Assembly (NCBI RefSeq): GCF_030034735.1
Contig: NZ_CP125370.1
Coordinates: 5,813,001 to 5,877,000, forward strand
From: Paenibacillus sp. RC334
GTDB taxonomy: Bacteria > Bacillota > Bacilli > Paenibacillales > Paenibacillaceae
Direction of reading: 5' to 3'
Length of the DNA stretch: 64,000 bases
In this document: positions 1 through 8,982 of the stretch, one piece after another
How the letters are laid out: each line of letters begins with the position of its first letter
Position numbering within the stretch: the first letter of the stretch is position 1
Notes under the pieces: generated by a model
The model's input: only the letters and a program-made list of their open reading frames with translations
Databases searched by the model: none
Told to the model about the DNA's origin: nothing
Translations under genes and position numbers: made by a program

Positions 1-76
1 TCTATAAGCTGCTTAATGTTCTCTTGTTTTGTTGACACCGTCCAAAGCCCAGCCTTTCTATTATAGTGACCTGAGT

Positions 77-1084
77 TCAAGTGATATACATCGGATTTGT
101 AAAGGCAATCATCGTGACGCAATCTTCCATATATCCATATAATTCGGCTCGCACCCAGCCTTTTCCTGTTGGATCTTGTAATGATAGCGTATATTCACCT
201 GATTGAGCAGGGATATAAGTTTCGAAGCATACCCCCTGGCCGCTTGTCAGCAGAAGGCGAAGGTTCTGAGGCTCAAGGTTGTAATGGCCTGCTCTCGTTT
301 CCACATCCAATTGAACCGTCACAGACAGTGAATCCTCCACAGCCAGCTCTACACATTCGCCGATGTGATATCGCTTTTCACTGCCCTTAACCTGTGCCGA
401 CATCGTCAGTAACGGTCCCATCGTAACCGACACCGAACCGAGGCGGATCGCCTCGACTGCCCGGTTAACTAAGCTCTCCTGCTCTTCTGCTTCACCATGA
501 ACACCCAGATACGTGACAGCCGGAAGCGCATCATCCGGTTTGGATACATGCCAGTCCCGACCACTTACAGCCGTGATGCGATACCCCTGATTCAATAAAT
601 CCGTCCACATGGCAAACGCCCGCTGGCTATCCCGCTTAATAGACGGCATAAGCGTTGACCAGACCTCAATATAATCGACCTCATGCCAGTCCTGAATGGT
701 GTATTCCCAAAAGCACCCCGTACAGATCGGACTTCCGATCCTGAATGGATGGGCAAGCCCTGCAATGCCTCCCTGCTCATGCACTTGCCGGATTCCCTCA
801 TGAATGTCATCCGGCCCCAGCACTCGCCAGTCAATAAAGCGGTCTACCCCCAGCGTCAGCAAATGTCCGTAAAAGGTCGTCCACTCCATCCCTGAAATGA
901 TCGGGACACCGAACTGCTGCTGGACCCGTTCCTGATCCACAAGTGCCGACTGGGTATTGTGATCCGTCATAGCGATGCATTCAAGCCCGAGGTCCGCTGC
1001 GCTTTGGGCAAGCTCCTCCAGCGTTTGCTTTCCGTCACTGTGAAGCGTATGGGTGTGAAGCTCAGACGGAATCCATTTAAGCAT
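77..1084 (-). CDS. PHP-domain (CehA/McbA-like) metallohydrolase
   Basis: This is a 335-residue PHP-type metal-dependent hydrolase. The N-terminal HTHTLHSDG (HxH), the following MTDHN and the AHPF segment are metal-binding motifs of the PHP fold and fit the CehA/McbA group, whose members cleave ester or phosphoester bonds. I chose the ATG at 1084 because a GGGGGAGGGAG ribosome site lies about 6 nt upstream. It overlaps the end of the upstream gene by 8 nt, so the two are probably translationally coupled. An upstream in-frame start at 1123 has no such site. It is the last gene of a seven-gene minus-strand operon with an ABC importer, so it probably acts on the imported compound. The substrate cannot be read from sequence. 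Confidence 0.8.
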   Translation of the reverse strand: MLKWIPSELHTHTLHSDGKQTLEELAQSAADLGLECIAMTDHNTQSALVDQERVQQQFGVPIISGMEWTTFYGHLLTLGVDRFIDWRVLGPDDIHEGIRQVHEQGGIAGLAHPFRIGSPICTGCFWEYTIQDWHEVDYIEVWSTLMPSIKRDSQRAFAMWTDLLNQGYRITAVSGRDWHVSKPDDALPAVTYLGVHGEAEEQESLVNRAVEAIRLGSVSVTMGPLLTMSAQVKGSEKRYHIGECVELAVEDSLSVTVQLDVETRAGHYNLEPQNLRLLLTSGQGVCFETYIPAQSGEYTLSLQDPTGKGWVRAELYGYMEDCVTMIAFTNPMYIT

Positions 1085-1544
1085 ATATGGCTCCCTCCCC
1101 CAATACGTGAATTTGGTAAACAAGCGTCTCGGTCACAACGGCATGCAGACTGACGGTAATCCGCCACATTCCCGCCGGATTATCTCCTGCGAGGAATCCC
1201 GGCGAAGCCGCAGACGAACCGAGCCAATGCTCCTGCTGCATCTCGGGACGGTGTGCATTTCCCCGATGGCGGAGAGGGTCATCGACAGACAGCGTCAATA
1301 AATTTTGCAGTGGCATATACTTCTTCCACAGATCTGATGAATGTCCCGGTTCGTCGTATCCGTATTTGCTCATGCTTTCCTCAATAATTTCTCGCGCTTG
1401 CTCCTGATCCTCCAATAACTTGGGGGTGTAAGAGAAGTGAATGCGGATCGTGTCAGTCGGCTGTGGGATGTGAAAAGAGTACGTAATATGGCTCTGGGTG
1501 CAGGTTCTATCGACCGTTCCTTCCACATACAGTAGCCTGCTCAT
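1077..1544 (-). CDS. Hypothetical protein in the PHP/ABC operon
   Basis: A 155-residue protein that I do not recognise. It has no signal peptide or membrane segment. The middle (DQEQAREIIEESMSKYG) looks helical and polar, and the flanks look like beta-strand sequence with many Thr and His. The ATG overlaps the stop of the upstream gene (ATGA) and its end overlaps the PHP gene by 8 nt. It therefore belongs to the operon and is probably made in a fixed ratio with the PHP hydrolase. A role as an accessory domain for that hydrolase is inference only. Confidence 0.65.
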   Translation of the reverse strand: MSRLLYVEGTVDRTCTQSHITYSFHIPQPTDTIRIHFSYTPKLLEDQEQAREIIEESMSKYGYDEPGHSSDLWKKYMPLQNLLTLSVDDPLRHRGNAHRPEMQQEHWLGSSAASPGFLAGDNPAGMWRITVSLHAVVTETLVYQIHVLGEGAIYA

Positions 1545-3055
1545 GACTCCCCATCCTGACTTGTCGGGTCATCCACAGTACGGTTCACCATATGATTCAC
1601 AGTATGATTGCCATCACCCGCTCCGTTTTTGTCTGCTGCCCATAAAATACCCGCTGGATGATGCCGCGTTAGCTCAATCACCCGATCTGTACGAATACCA
1701 GGAAACTGCGGCAGGTTTTCCTCGTTTAGCGTAAAAGCATACAGTCCAGCCACTTCCATGCTGTCCGCACCGCCCTCCAGCAATACGGCTCTGATTTCAG
1801 CTATATCCTCAAGCACAGCCTCTCCAGATAACTTGACCGTTGTAGAAAAATGCGACTCTGCACCCTCATAAGCAGCCCTGAATTCACCCAGTCGCAGATC
1901 ATGATAGCACGATGAATACCACTGCTCCGACCCGTGAAGGCGAAGCTCTATATCCACACAGGCATCTTCCTCGCGTCGGTTAAAGCCCGGCTTGGACGCT
2001 GGAGACAATTCACTGCTGGAATCCCTTAAGGGGCGTTTTGAAGTCTGGATAAATACATAGCTGCGTTGGTGGGCAAGCATAATGGAAGACGCATTTGACG
2101 GCATTTCCAGCTCCTGCTGACGCTCCATCTCCCACCCGGTGACCTGATAGGCAAAAGGAAAACGACTCATGACCGCCTCACGCGGCTCTTCCTCTGGCTT
2201 CCACTGGAAAGCAGGCGGCAGCATAAAACGATAGTCCGATGAAATGTCATCCTTAAAGTTTCCATTGGTTGTTGCGGATTGGAGAACAGGATGCCCGCCC
2301 AGATCATAGTTGCCATTAAACGCAGTCGTAATATGATGTGCCCCCTGGAAAACAGCACCCAGAACATTGCCCCCGGCATCCAGCTCGACGCGGTACATCC
2401 ATTCGATATCGGTGGTTCTCCCCCATTTGCTCATGAGCAGCGGTGCGGGCGTTCCTTCATCCTCATGGCTGTACATCATCTGGTATTCAATGACCGTTTT
2501 ACCCTCATTCTCTTCCACGGAGTAGAACAGAACAAGCGGTGTATCCGTAAAGCGGTTCTCATAGGGATGTGCCAGATTGCGACCGTATAAAAGTGGGGTG
2601 TGGCGATAAATCAGCGATCTTGGAGACGAATCGGCCACGCAGCGCATTTCAACCCCGTCAATCCATGCTCTGGATACAAGCGGAGCCGACTCCAGTTCTC
2701 GAAATTCGGCATAGACCTCATAATCGCCTTCTTTTAGATACCCCAACAAACGGGTGTACACACCCTGACTGCTGCCATAATACAAAATAACATCCTGATT
2801 ATAGGCTTCGTTCAGGTAGAGGCGCACGAAGGCGGATTCCCGATCTGTCGCAGCCCAGTCACTGTCCGATCTGGCGAGCAGGTCAAGCTCCGCGAACCCG
2901 TCTTCGGGCATGGAAAACGTGAACCGGAATCCGTTCCCCGGACTGAGTTCAACCTCCGCTTTGTGTAAGGCAATCCGATACCCGCAATCCAGCAGGTCCT
3001 TTTCCCACACTCGCCCACTAAACCCGGTAATCTGCACCTCTGCTTGGCTGTTCAT
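1541..3055 (-). CDS. Large hypothetical beta-rich protein
   Basis: A 504-residue protein that I cannot place in a family. It has no signal peptide or transmembrane segment and is rich in aromatic and acidic residues typical of beta-sandwich or lectin-like folds (for example GYLKEGDYEVYAEFRELE at about 105-125). A central region with HEDEGTPAPLLMSKWGR and ATTNGNFKDD appears to be a distinct domain. AAGGAGG lies 10 nt before the ATG. It sits 31 nt after the permease gene and overlaps the 155-residue gene by 4 nt, so it is part of the importer-hydrolase operon. It may be cytoplasmic substrate processing or sensing; no catalytic motif is obvious. Confidence 0.7.
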   Translation of the reverse strand: MNSQAEVQITGFSGRVWEKDLLDCGYRIALHKAEVELSPGNGFRFTFSMPEDGFAELDLLARSDSDWAATDRESAFVRLYLNEAYNQDVILYYGSSQGVYTRLLGYLKEGDYEVYAEFRELESAPLVSRAWIDGVEMRCVADSSPRSLIYRHTPLLYGRNLAHPYENRFTDTPLVLFYSVEENEGKTVIEYQMMYSHEDEGTPAPLLMSKWGRTTDIEWMYRVELDAGGNVLGAVFQGAHHITTAFNGNYDLGGHPVLQSATTNGNFKDDISSDYRFMLPPAFQWKPEEEPREAVMSRFPFAYQVTGWEMERQQELEMPSNASSIMLAHQRSYVFIQTSKRPLRDSSSELSPASKPGFNRREEDACVDIELRLHGSEQWYSSCYHDLRLGEFRAAYEGAESHFSTTVKLSGEAVLEDIAEIRAVLLEGGADSMEVAGLYAFTLNEENLPQFPGIRTDRVIELTRHHPAGILWAADKNGAGDGNHTVNHMVNRTVDDPTSQDGES

Positions 3056-3086
3056 CCCTGTAACCTCCTTAGTTTATAGCGGCTGT

Positions 3087-3929
3087 CTAGCTCGCATCCG
3101 CATCATTCACCATGGTTCGAATGTAAAAGTATCCCATAAAAGAACACAGTAAAAACATAAACACTGCCATAGCGCTGGCTGTATGCGTCTCCTGATAGCT
3201 GGAAAATACCTGCTGCATTGCGACACCCAGCACCTGCGGCGAGTTGGCGCCAATCAGGAACGGAGCTGTGAAGCTGCCCATAATCCCCATAAAGATGAAG
3301 GTCACCGCAACCCACATCGTTTTGTAGGAAAGGGGTAAAATAAAGCGCCCAAACAGTTGCAGCGTGCTGGCTCCCGCGTCTCTGGCACTCTCCACAACAG
3401 CGTTTGGAATGCTGGCAAGGGCCGAGCTTAGCAGCATGGTGGCGAATGGAATGTTAAACCACAGATTAGCCAGCACCAGACCTTTGTAGTCGTAAATAAT
3501 CCTCGGAATGGTTTCAATACCCAGCGGCAACAAAAGGCGTGCAGCCCAGCCATGATTGCCGTACATCGTAATGATCGCATAGGTTGCAATTACGCCGGGA
3601 ACGAACATCGGGACAAAATACAATCGGCCGATCCATTTGACAACAAAACCTTTTCCAAATCGCAGATAAATCGCCAAAGCGTAGCTGATGACCAATGTGA
3701 GGGCTGTCGAGACCAGTGTGACATTGATCGTATATATAATGTTTTTTCGCATCGCAGGCTCCGTAAAGAGGCGGATATAGTTCGCCAGGCCGTAGCCCGT
3801 TCCATGCTGATCTATCAGGCTTTCCTTTACGGCATAGAGAATCGGAATAATGACGACGACCAGCAAAATGAGAAAAGACGGGATGACCAGGGCAAGCCCC
3901 AGCATCCCCCTTTTGGACGATGAACTCAT
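3087..3929 (-). CDS. ABC transporter permease
   Basis: An inner-membrane permease of 280 residues with about six hydrophobic segments, starting at residue 10. The cytoplasmic coupling (EAA) loop reads VVESARDAGASTLQLFGRFILP near residue 185, which contacts the ATPase. The type is that of the Fe3+/polyamine/phosphonate-like importers. The start lies 2 nt after the stop of the lipoprotein gene, so expression is coupled. It pairs with the second permease at 6260-7084 to form a heterodimeric channel. The substrate is unknown. Confidence 0.88.
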   Translation of the reverse strand: MSSSSKRGMLGLALVIPSFLILLVVVIIPILYAVKESLIDQHGTGYGLANYIRLFTEPAMRKNIIYTINVTLVSTALTLVISYALAIYLRFGKGFVVKWIGRLYFVPMFVPGVIATYAIITMYGNHGWAARLLLPLGIETIPRIIYDYKGLVLANLWFNIPFATMLLSSALASIPNAVVESARDAGASTLQLFGRFILPLSYKTMWVAVTFIFMGIMGSFTAPFLIGANSPQVLGVAMQQVFSSYQETHTASAMAVFMFLLCSFMGYFYIRTMVNDADAS

Positions 3930-3931
3930 GA

Positions 3932-5101
3932 TTAACCGCCCGCTACTTCACTCTGCCAGCGTTTGTAGATTTCCTGCTGGAGCTCGCCGCTGTTAAAGCT
4001 ACGGTATCCAGAAGATACACTGTTGAATTTTTCTTGCAATTCACTTGGCATCAGACTCCACTTAATCCCCGGATAGCCATACATTTTGTTGATGACCACC
4101 GTTTGCGCTTCTGGCGTCAGCACAAAATTCAGGAATTCTTGTGTTGCTTCTTTTTTGGAGGAAAGCGAAGGAACCATCAGATAAGACGGACCGCCTGTAA
4201 AAGCAGGGTCGATCTGTGTCAGCTTCACCGTGTCTGGAAGCAGACCTTTAGCCAGTTGTTCGAGCGCCATATCGGACCAGGCCGGAACCATGTCCACCTC
4301 TTCACTTGCCAAAATATCAAGCGTGCCTTGGTTCTTTTTCGGATAGACTCCCTTTTGGTACATCGAAGGACCCAGTTCCTTGAGCAACGAGAAGCCTTGA
4401 TCCCATTTCTTCATATTTGCCGGATCATCACTGTTCATCGCCTCTGGAGGAAGGAAATTATAGATAACCGTGTTCACAAACGAGCTACCCGATCCACCCG
4501 TGGACGGGTCGTTATAAGCAAATTTTCCCGGGTGCTGACGAATCCACGTATACAGCTCATCCGCTGTTTTCGGAGGTGTCGCTACTTTTGCACTGTTGTA
4601 GGCGAGAACAACCGAAGAGGCACGGTATGGAATGGCCTGATTGTTTACTTGCTTGAGATACGTTTCATCTACATTCGCCAGGTTCGGAACTTTGGCGGTG
4701 TCTACCGTTTCCCACAGTTTTTCGCCTACCCCTTTGGTGATGTCATCCAGACTGCCTTCGTACAGGTCGATATCTGTATCGGTTTGCCCGCTCTTCTTGG
4801 CTGCGATCAGACGATCCAGTGTAGATGCGCCCCCGGTTCCCGCTGGCAAATACACCAGTTTGACCTTAACGTGATCATTTTTAGCTTCAAAGTCCTTGAT
4901 TAACGTTTCCCACAGCTCTTTGACGTTCAAAGAACCGCCAGTGTACAAGGAGATTTCTGTCGTTCCCGTAGCTGCTCCCGCTTTCGTATCCTTGGCTTCC
5001 CCTGTAGCTGTAGCGGCATTACCACCGTTTCCACATCCAGCCAACAACGATAAGCTAAGCACCCCAGACAAAATCAGACCCATCTTCTTTTTCCCAAACA
5101 C
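3932..5101 (-). CDS. ABC transporter substrate-binding lipoprotein
   Basis: An extracellular solute-binding protein of 389 residues. The signal peptide ends in a lipobox LLAGC with the lipidated Cys at about residue 23, so it is anchored outside the membrane. The mature part has features of the family 1 (Fe3+/polyamine-like) binding proteins. I chose the GTG at 5101 because AAAGGAGG stands 6 nt upstream; an ATG at 5128 would place that site inside the gene. It lies between the ATPase and the second permease of the same operon and delivers ligand to both permeases. The ligand could be a small anion or ester, given the PHP hydrolase downstream; this is inference. Confidence 0.88.
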   Translation of the reverse strand: MFGKKKMGLILSGVLSLSLLAGCGNGGNAATATGEAKDTKAGAATGTTEISLYTGGSLNVKELWETLIKDFEAKNDHVKVKLVYLPAGTGGASTLDRLIAAKKSGQTDTDIDLYEGSLDDITKGVGEKLWETVDTAKVPNLANVDETYLKQVNNQAIPYRASSVVLAYNSAKVATPPKTADELYTWIRQHPGKFAYNDPSTGGSGSSFVNTVIYNFLPPEAMNSDDPANMKKWDQGFSLLKELGPSMYQKGVYPKKNQGTLDILASEEVDMVPAWSDMALEQLAKGLLPDTVKLTQIDPAFTGGPSYLMVPSLSSKKEATQEFLNFVLTPEAQTVVINKMYGYPGIKWSLMPSELQEKFNSVSSGYRSFNSGELQQEIYKRWQSEVAGG

Positions 5102-5199
5102 GTTGTTGCCTCCTTTAGATAGTTGCACAAGTTCGCAGCATCACCAGATGATGCGTTCATGATGGACATTGATGCGATGTAGAGGTTGATCGTGAATCT

Positions 5200-6231
5200 T
5201 CACTGTGCTGCTGGAAAAGTAACAATTTTACTGAAGCTGAATCTGATTTGCTCTCCACTGCGCAGATCGGCCGCCCGTTCACGTGGCACAAACATTTTCA
5301 GATGATCGGTACCGCTATCCAGCGAAACCTCCGCATAATGCCCGAGAATCATCACTTGCCTGATCGTTCCGGCTAGAGAGCCATTTTCTTCCGTCGTCAG
5401 AACAATATCCTCTGGCCTTACACCGACCATGGATTCACCGCTGTATTCATGCTCCTGCGCGAACGCAATTCCGCTCACGGACACACTGCGACCTGTACTC
5501 ACCCCCTTTAATAAATTGATGCGACCAATAAAGCCCGCTACAAAAAGCGACTGTGGCTTGTCATAAATCTCCTGCGGTGACGAGAGCTGCTCAATCCGAC
5601 CCGCATTCATAACGACGATCCGGTCGGAAATGGATAAGGCCTCCTCCTGATCGTGGGTGACGAACACCATCGTCATCCCCGTCTGGGTCTGGATGTCGCG
5701 CAGCTCCTCCCTCATCTCCATGCGCAGCTTGGCATCGAGCGCTGAAAAAGGCTCGTCCAGCAGCAATACATCCGGCTTTAGCAGCAGAGCCCGAGCAAGT
5801 GCTACCCGCTGCTGCTGACCGCCCGAGAGCTGCCCCGGCGTTTTACGCTCTGCCGTCTCCAGCCGAACCAGCGCCAGCGCCTCCTTCACCTGGCGGTCAA
5901 TCTCTGCCTTTTTCACCTTACGAATCTTCAACCCGAAAGCAAGGTTGTCATACACCGTCATATGCGGCCACAAATTATAGCTTTGGAACACCATAGCGGT
6001 TGGGCGTTTTTCGGGTGGCAACTTGAGCACACTTTTACCCTGAATCTGAATGTCGCCACTGTCCGGGTCCAGAAAGCCGCCAATGGAGCGAAGCACGGTT
6101 GTTTTACCACAGCCGGAAGGACCGAGCAGGGTCACAAGTTCCCCTTTCATCACGTCAAGTGAGATGCCCTTGACTCCGTCTCCCGTCTTAAAGCGCTTGG
6201 TTAACTCACGAATGGATAATTGAATGGACAT
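5200..6231 (-). CDS. ABC transporter ATP-binding protein
   Basis: A 343-residue ATPase that powers the importer encoded around it. Walker A GPSGCGKTT is at about 37-45, the signature LSGGQQQR at about 136-143, Walker B VLLLDEP follows, and the switch His is in VFVTHDQEEA. The C-terminal 110 residues form a TOBE-type regulatory domain with GVRPEDI, as in the polyamine/Fe3+ (PotA/FbpC) subfamily. It follows permease 6260-7084 by 28 nt. About 100 nt separate it from the lipoprotein gene, with no clear terminator. Confidence 0.92.
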   Translation of the reverse strand: MSIQLSIRELTKRFKTGDGVKGISLDVMKGELVTLLGPSGCGKTTVLRSIGGFLDPDSGDIQIQGKSVLKLPPEKRPTAMVFQSYNLWPHMTVYDNLAFGLKIRKVKKAEIDRQVKEALALVRLETAERKTPGQLSGGQQQRVALARALLLKPDVLLLDEPFSALDAKLRMEMREELRDIQTQTGMTMVFVTHDQEEALSISDRIVVMNAGRIEQLSSPQEIYDKPQSLFVAGFIGRINLLKGVSTGRSVSVSGIAFAQEHEYSGESMVGVRPEDIVLTTEENGSLAGTIRQVMILGHYAEVSLDSGTDHLKMFVPRERAADLRSGEQIRFSFSKIVTFPAAQ

Positions 6232-6259
6232 TAGCTTTGGCTCCTTTTTACCAATTGCA

Positions 6260-7084
6260 TTATTTCACCTGGAATCCGCCAGCCAGCACGTCCGCACTTA
6301 CGAAACGCCTTGCGGCCAGCAGCAAGATCACTGTGGGCAGAGTCAAAATGACGGAGAATACAGCACCCGTAGTACTCGGATAATCCGCAATAATGGAATA
6401 CATAATGACAGGCATCGTTTTATAGTCTGGTGTCCCGACGAGCAGCGTTCCCTGCGCCTCATCTAATGAAGCGAGAAATGTAAAGATGGAAGCGACCACA
6501 ATGCCGGGCAGCGCCATGGGGAACGTAATTTTCCAGAAAACCCGTAACGGTCCCGCCCCGGCATCCCGGGCAGATTCCTCTTGAGCACGATGGACGCTGC
6601 GGAACGCAGAGGAAGGAATCCAGGTCATGTACATCAGCGTGTTCACCATGTGGATCAATACAATGCCCGTAAAGGTGTTCATCAGCCCGAACTTGTAGAA
6701 CAACACCGCGATAGACACGTACAGCCCCATTTTTGGAAAAGCATGCGTGAGCAAAAATGAAAACAAAAACCACTTACTCAGCGGAAACGAAATCCGCGCG
6801 AAGGCGTAGGCAGCGGGAACACATACGATAATCGAGCACACGGTAACCGTAATGGCGATCAGGAAGGATAGAGATATGGAGCTGAGCACATCATCCTGGG
6901 TCAATACAAATTTCCACCATTCCAGTGACAAGCTCTGTGGCAGCGGTGCAGGATACTGCCATTTTCCTGAAACCGCCAGCAGCAACAGGTTAGTCAGAGG
7001 CCCCAGGAAAAAAATGACGAAAATAACGAGCACGATGAACTCCACAATTTTGCGTGTGCCAAGTGAGCGAAGATACCAGTTCAT
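6260..7084 (-). CDS. ABC transporter permease
   Basis: The first gene of the leftmost operon, 274 residues, with six hydrophobic segments. The EAA loop is AQEESARDAGAGPLRVFWKITFP near residue 180. It resembles the second permease subunit (PotC/FbpB-like) and should form the channel with the product of 3087-3929. The ATG at 7084 follows a GAGAGGG site. A TATAAT box and a 14-bp palindrome lie in the 55 bp upstream. Confidence 0.88.
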   Translation of the reverse strand: MNWYLRSLGTRKIVEFIVLVIFVIFFLGPLTNLLLLAVSGKWQYPAPLPQSLSLEWWKFVLTQDDVLSSISLSFLIAITVTVCSIIVCVPAAYAFARISFPLSKWFLFSFLLTHAFPKMGLYVSIAVLFYKFGLMNTFTGIVLIHMVNTLMYMTWIPSSAFRSVHRAQEESARDAGAGPLRVFWKITFPMALPGIVVASIFTFLASLDEAQGTLLVGTPDYKTMPVIMYSIIADYPSTTGAVFSVILTLPTVILLLAARRFVSADVLAGGFQVK

Positions 7085-7100
7085 AATTCATCCCTCTCAA

Positions 7101-7139
7101 GACGTCTAGACGTCCGAATCTCTTTCTATCTGGATTATA
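7101..7139 (-). promoter_or_regulatory. Candidate promoter and palindromic operator of the PHP/ABC operon
   Basis: On the minus strand a TATAAT box lies at 7134-7139; no good -35 hexamer is visible at the usual distance, which suggests an activated promoter. Between it and the start codon is the perfect 14-bp palindrome GACGTCTAGACGTC at 7101-7114, placed where a repressor would block elongation or initiation. The assignment rests on position and symmetry alone. Confidence 0.4.
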
Positions 7140-7218
7140 GAGAGGGTTTGTTATCACAAATCGACATGGGCGATAAGATTTTGTAAAGGGGAAGGAAATC
7201 AGAGGAACGGTTTTTACA

Positions 7219-7260
7219 TAAAAAAAGGAGAGGGGGGCTTTTAACAGCCTCTCTCTCCTT
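7219..7260 (-). terminator. Rho-independent terminator of purA
   Basis: On the minus strand AAGGAGAGAGAGGCT pairs with AGCCCCCCTCTCCTT and is followed by seven T. It stands about 58 nt after the purA stop codon. Confidence 0.85.
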
Positions 7261-7317
7261 GGTCGTGCAGGAATAGCTATGCATAACGCCTTAACAGATG
7301 AAAACAATTCTGCTAGC

Positions 7318-8607
<1,290 letters not shown>

Positions 8608-8717
8608 TCATTCCTCCGTGGAGTGCCCACAGACACTCTGATTTTGGGCTGACGCGCTACGTATATCTGACTTCAACCGCCTGAGCGGACAGATATAGAA
8701 CGTTCTCGGACAGCAGG

Positions 8718-8755
8718 AAAAAACGTCCGTCGCAGACATTCCGTAGGTACGGAAA
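8718..8755 (-). promoter_or_regulatory. Candidate attenuator in the purA leader
   Basis: The purA leader is about 230 nt long. On the minus strand it contains the hairpin GTCTG-CGA-CGGAC followed by GTTTTTT (8718-8737), which looks like a small intrinsic terminator. Just before it, TCCGT (about 8749-8753) can pair with either of two ACGGA copies, one inside the terminator stem, so an antiterminator is possible. I recognise no known riboswitch class here. The rest of the 8606-8830 leader holds another hairpin (ATATCTG pairing with CAGATAT). Confidence 0.3.
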
Positions 8756-8832
8756 GCCCCGGGCGTAATGATCTCCCCACTGCGTTGAAGCAGCACTATA
8801 AGTGTAACAGCACCATTTTTTAAAGTCAAATA

Positions 8833-8876
8833 AAAAGCGAACATTATATCACATGAAAATAGTATTGTTCGTAATT
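8833..8876 (-). promoter_or_regulatory. purA promoter with two inverted PurBoxes
   Basis: Two sites each match 12 of 13 positions of the PurR PurBox consensus AWWWCCGAACWWT: AAAAGCGAACATT on the plus strand (8833-8845) and AATTACGAACAAT on the minus strand (8864-8876). They are in inverted orientation 18 bp apart, the arrangement used by Bacillus PurR. An extended -10 (TGATATAAT, minus strand, 8843-8851) lies between and overlapping them. PurR with low PRPP would therefore repress purA. Confidence 0.75.
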
Positions 8877-8920
8877 GAGAGTTTCGGTCCTTATATGAAA
8901 ACATATGAGCATGATATGTA

Positions 8921-8966
8921 AAAGGCCCTTCGACATCGCGCAAACCGCGTCGAAAGAGCCTTTTTT
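8921..8966 (-). terminator. Terminator after dnaB, probably bidirectional
   Basis: A long imperfect hairpin (AAAGGC..CTTCGAC paired with GTCGAAAG..GCCTTT) lies 17 nt beyond the dnaB stop. The T run is better on the plus strand (six T) than on the minus strand (TTTTACAT), but dnaB is the only adjacent gene that reads into it. Confidence 0.7.
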
Positions 8967-8982
8967 CAAATATATCATTCCG

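Noticed and set aside
4520..4535. Possible Noc-binding site (TTTCCCGGG) in the lipoprotein gene
   Set aside because: Only half of the ATTTCCCGGGAAAT palindrome matches.
4034..4903. Plus-strand frame of 289 codons opposite the lipoprotein gene
   Set aside because: Shadow of the binding-protein gene; composition unlike a real protein.
8608..8943. Minus-strand frame of 111 codons upstream of purA
   Set aside because: It runs through the purA promoter, PurBoxes and leader hairpins and lacks a ribosome site.
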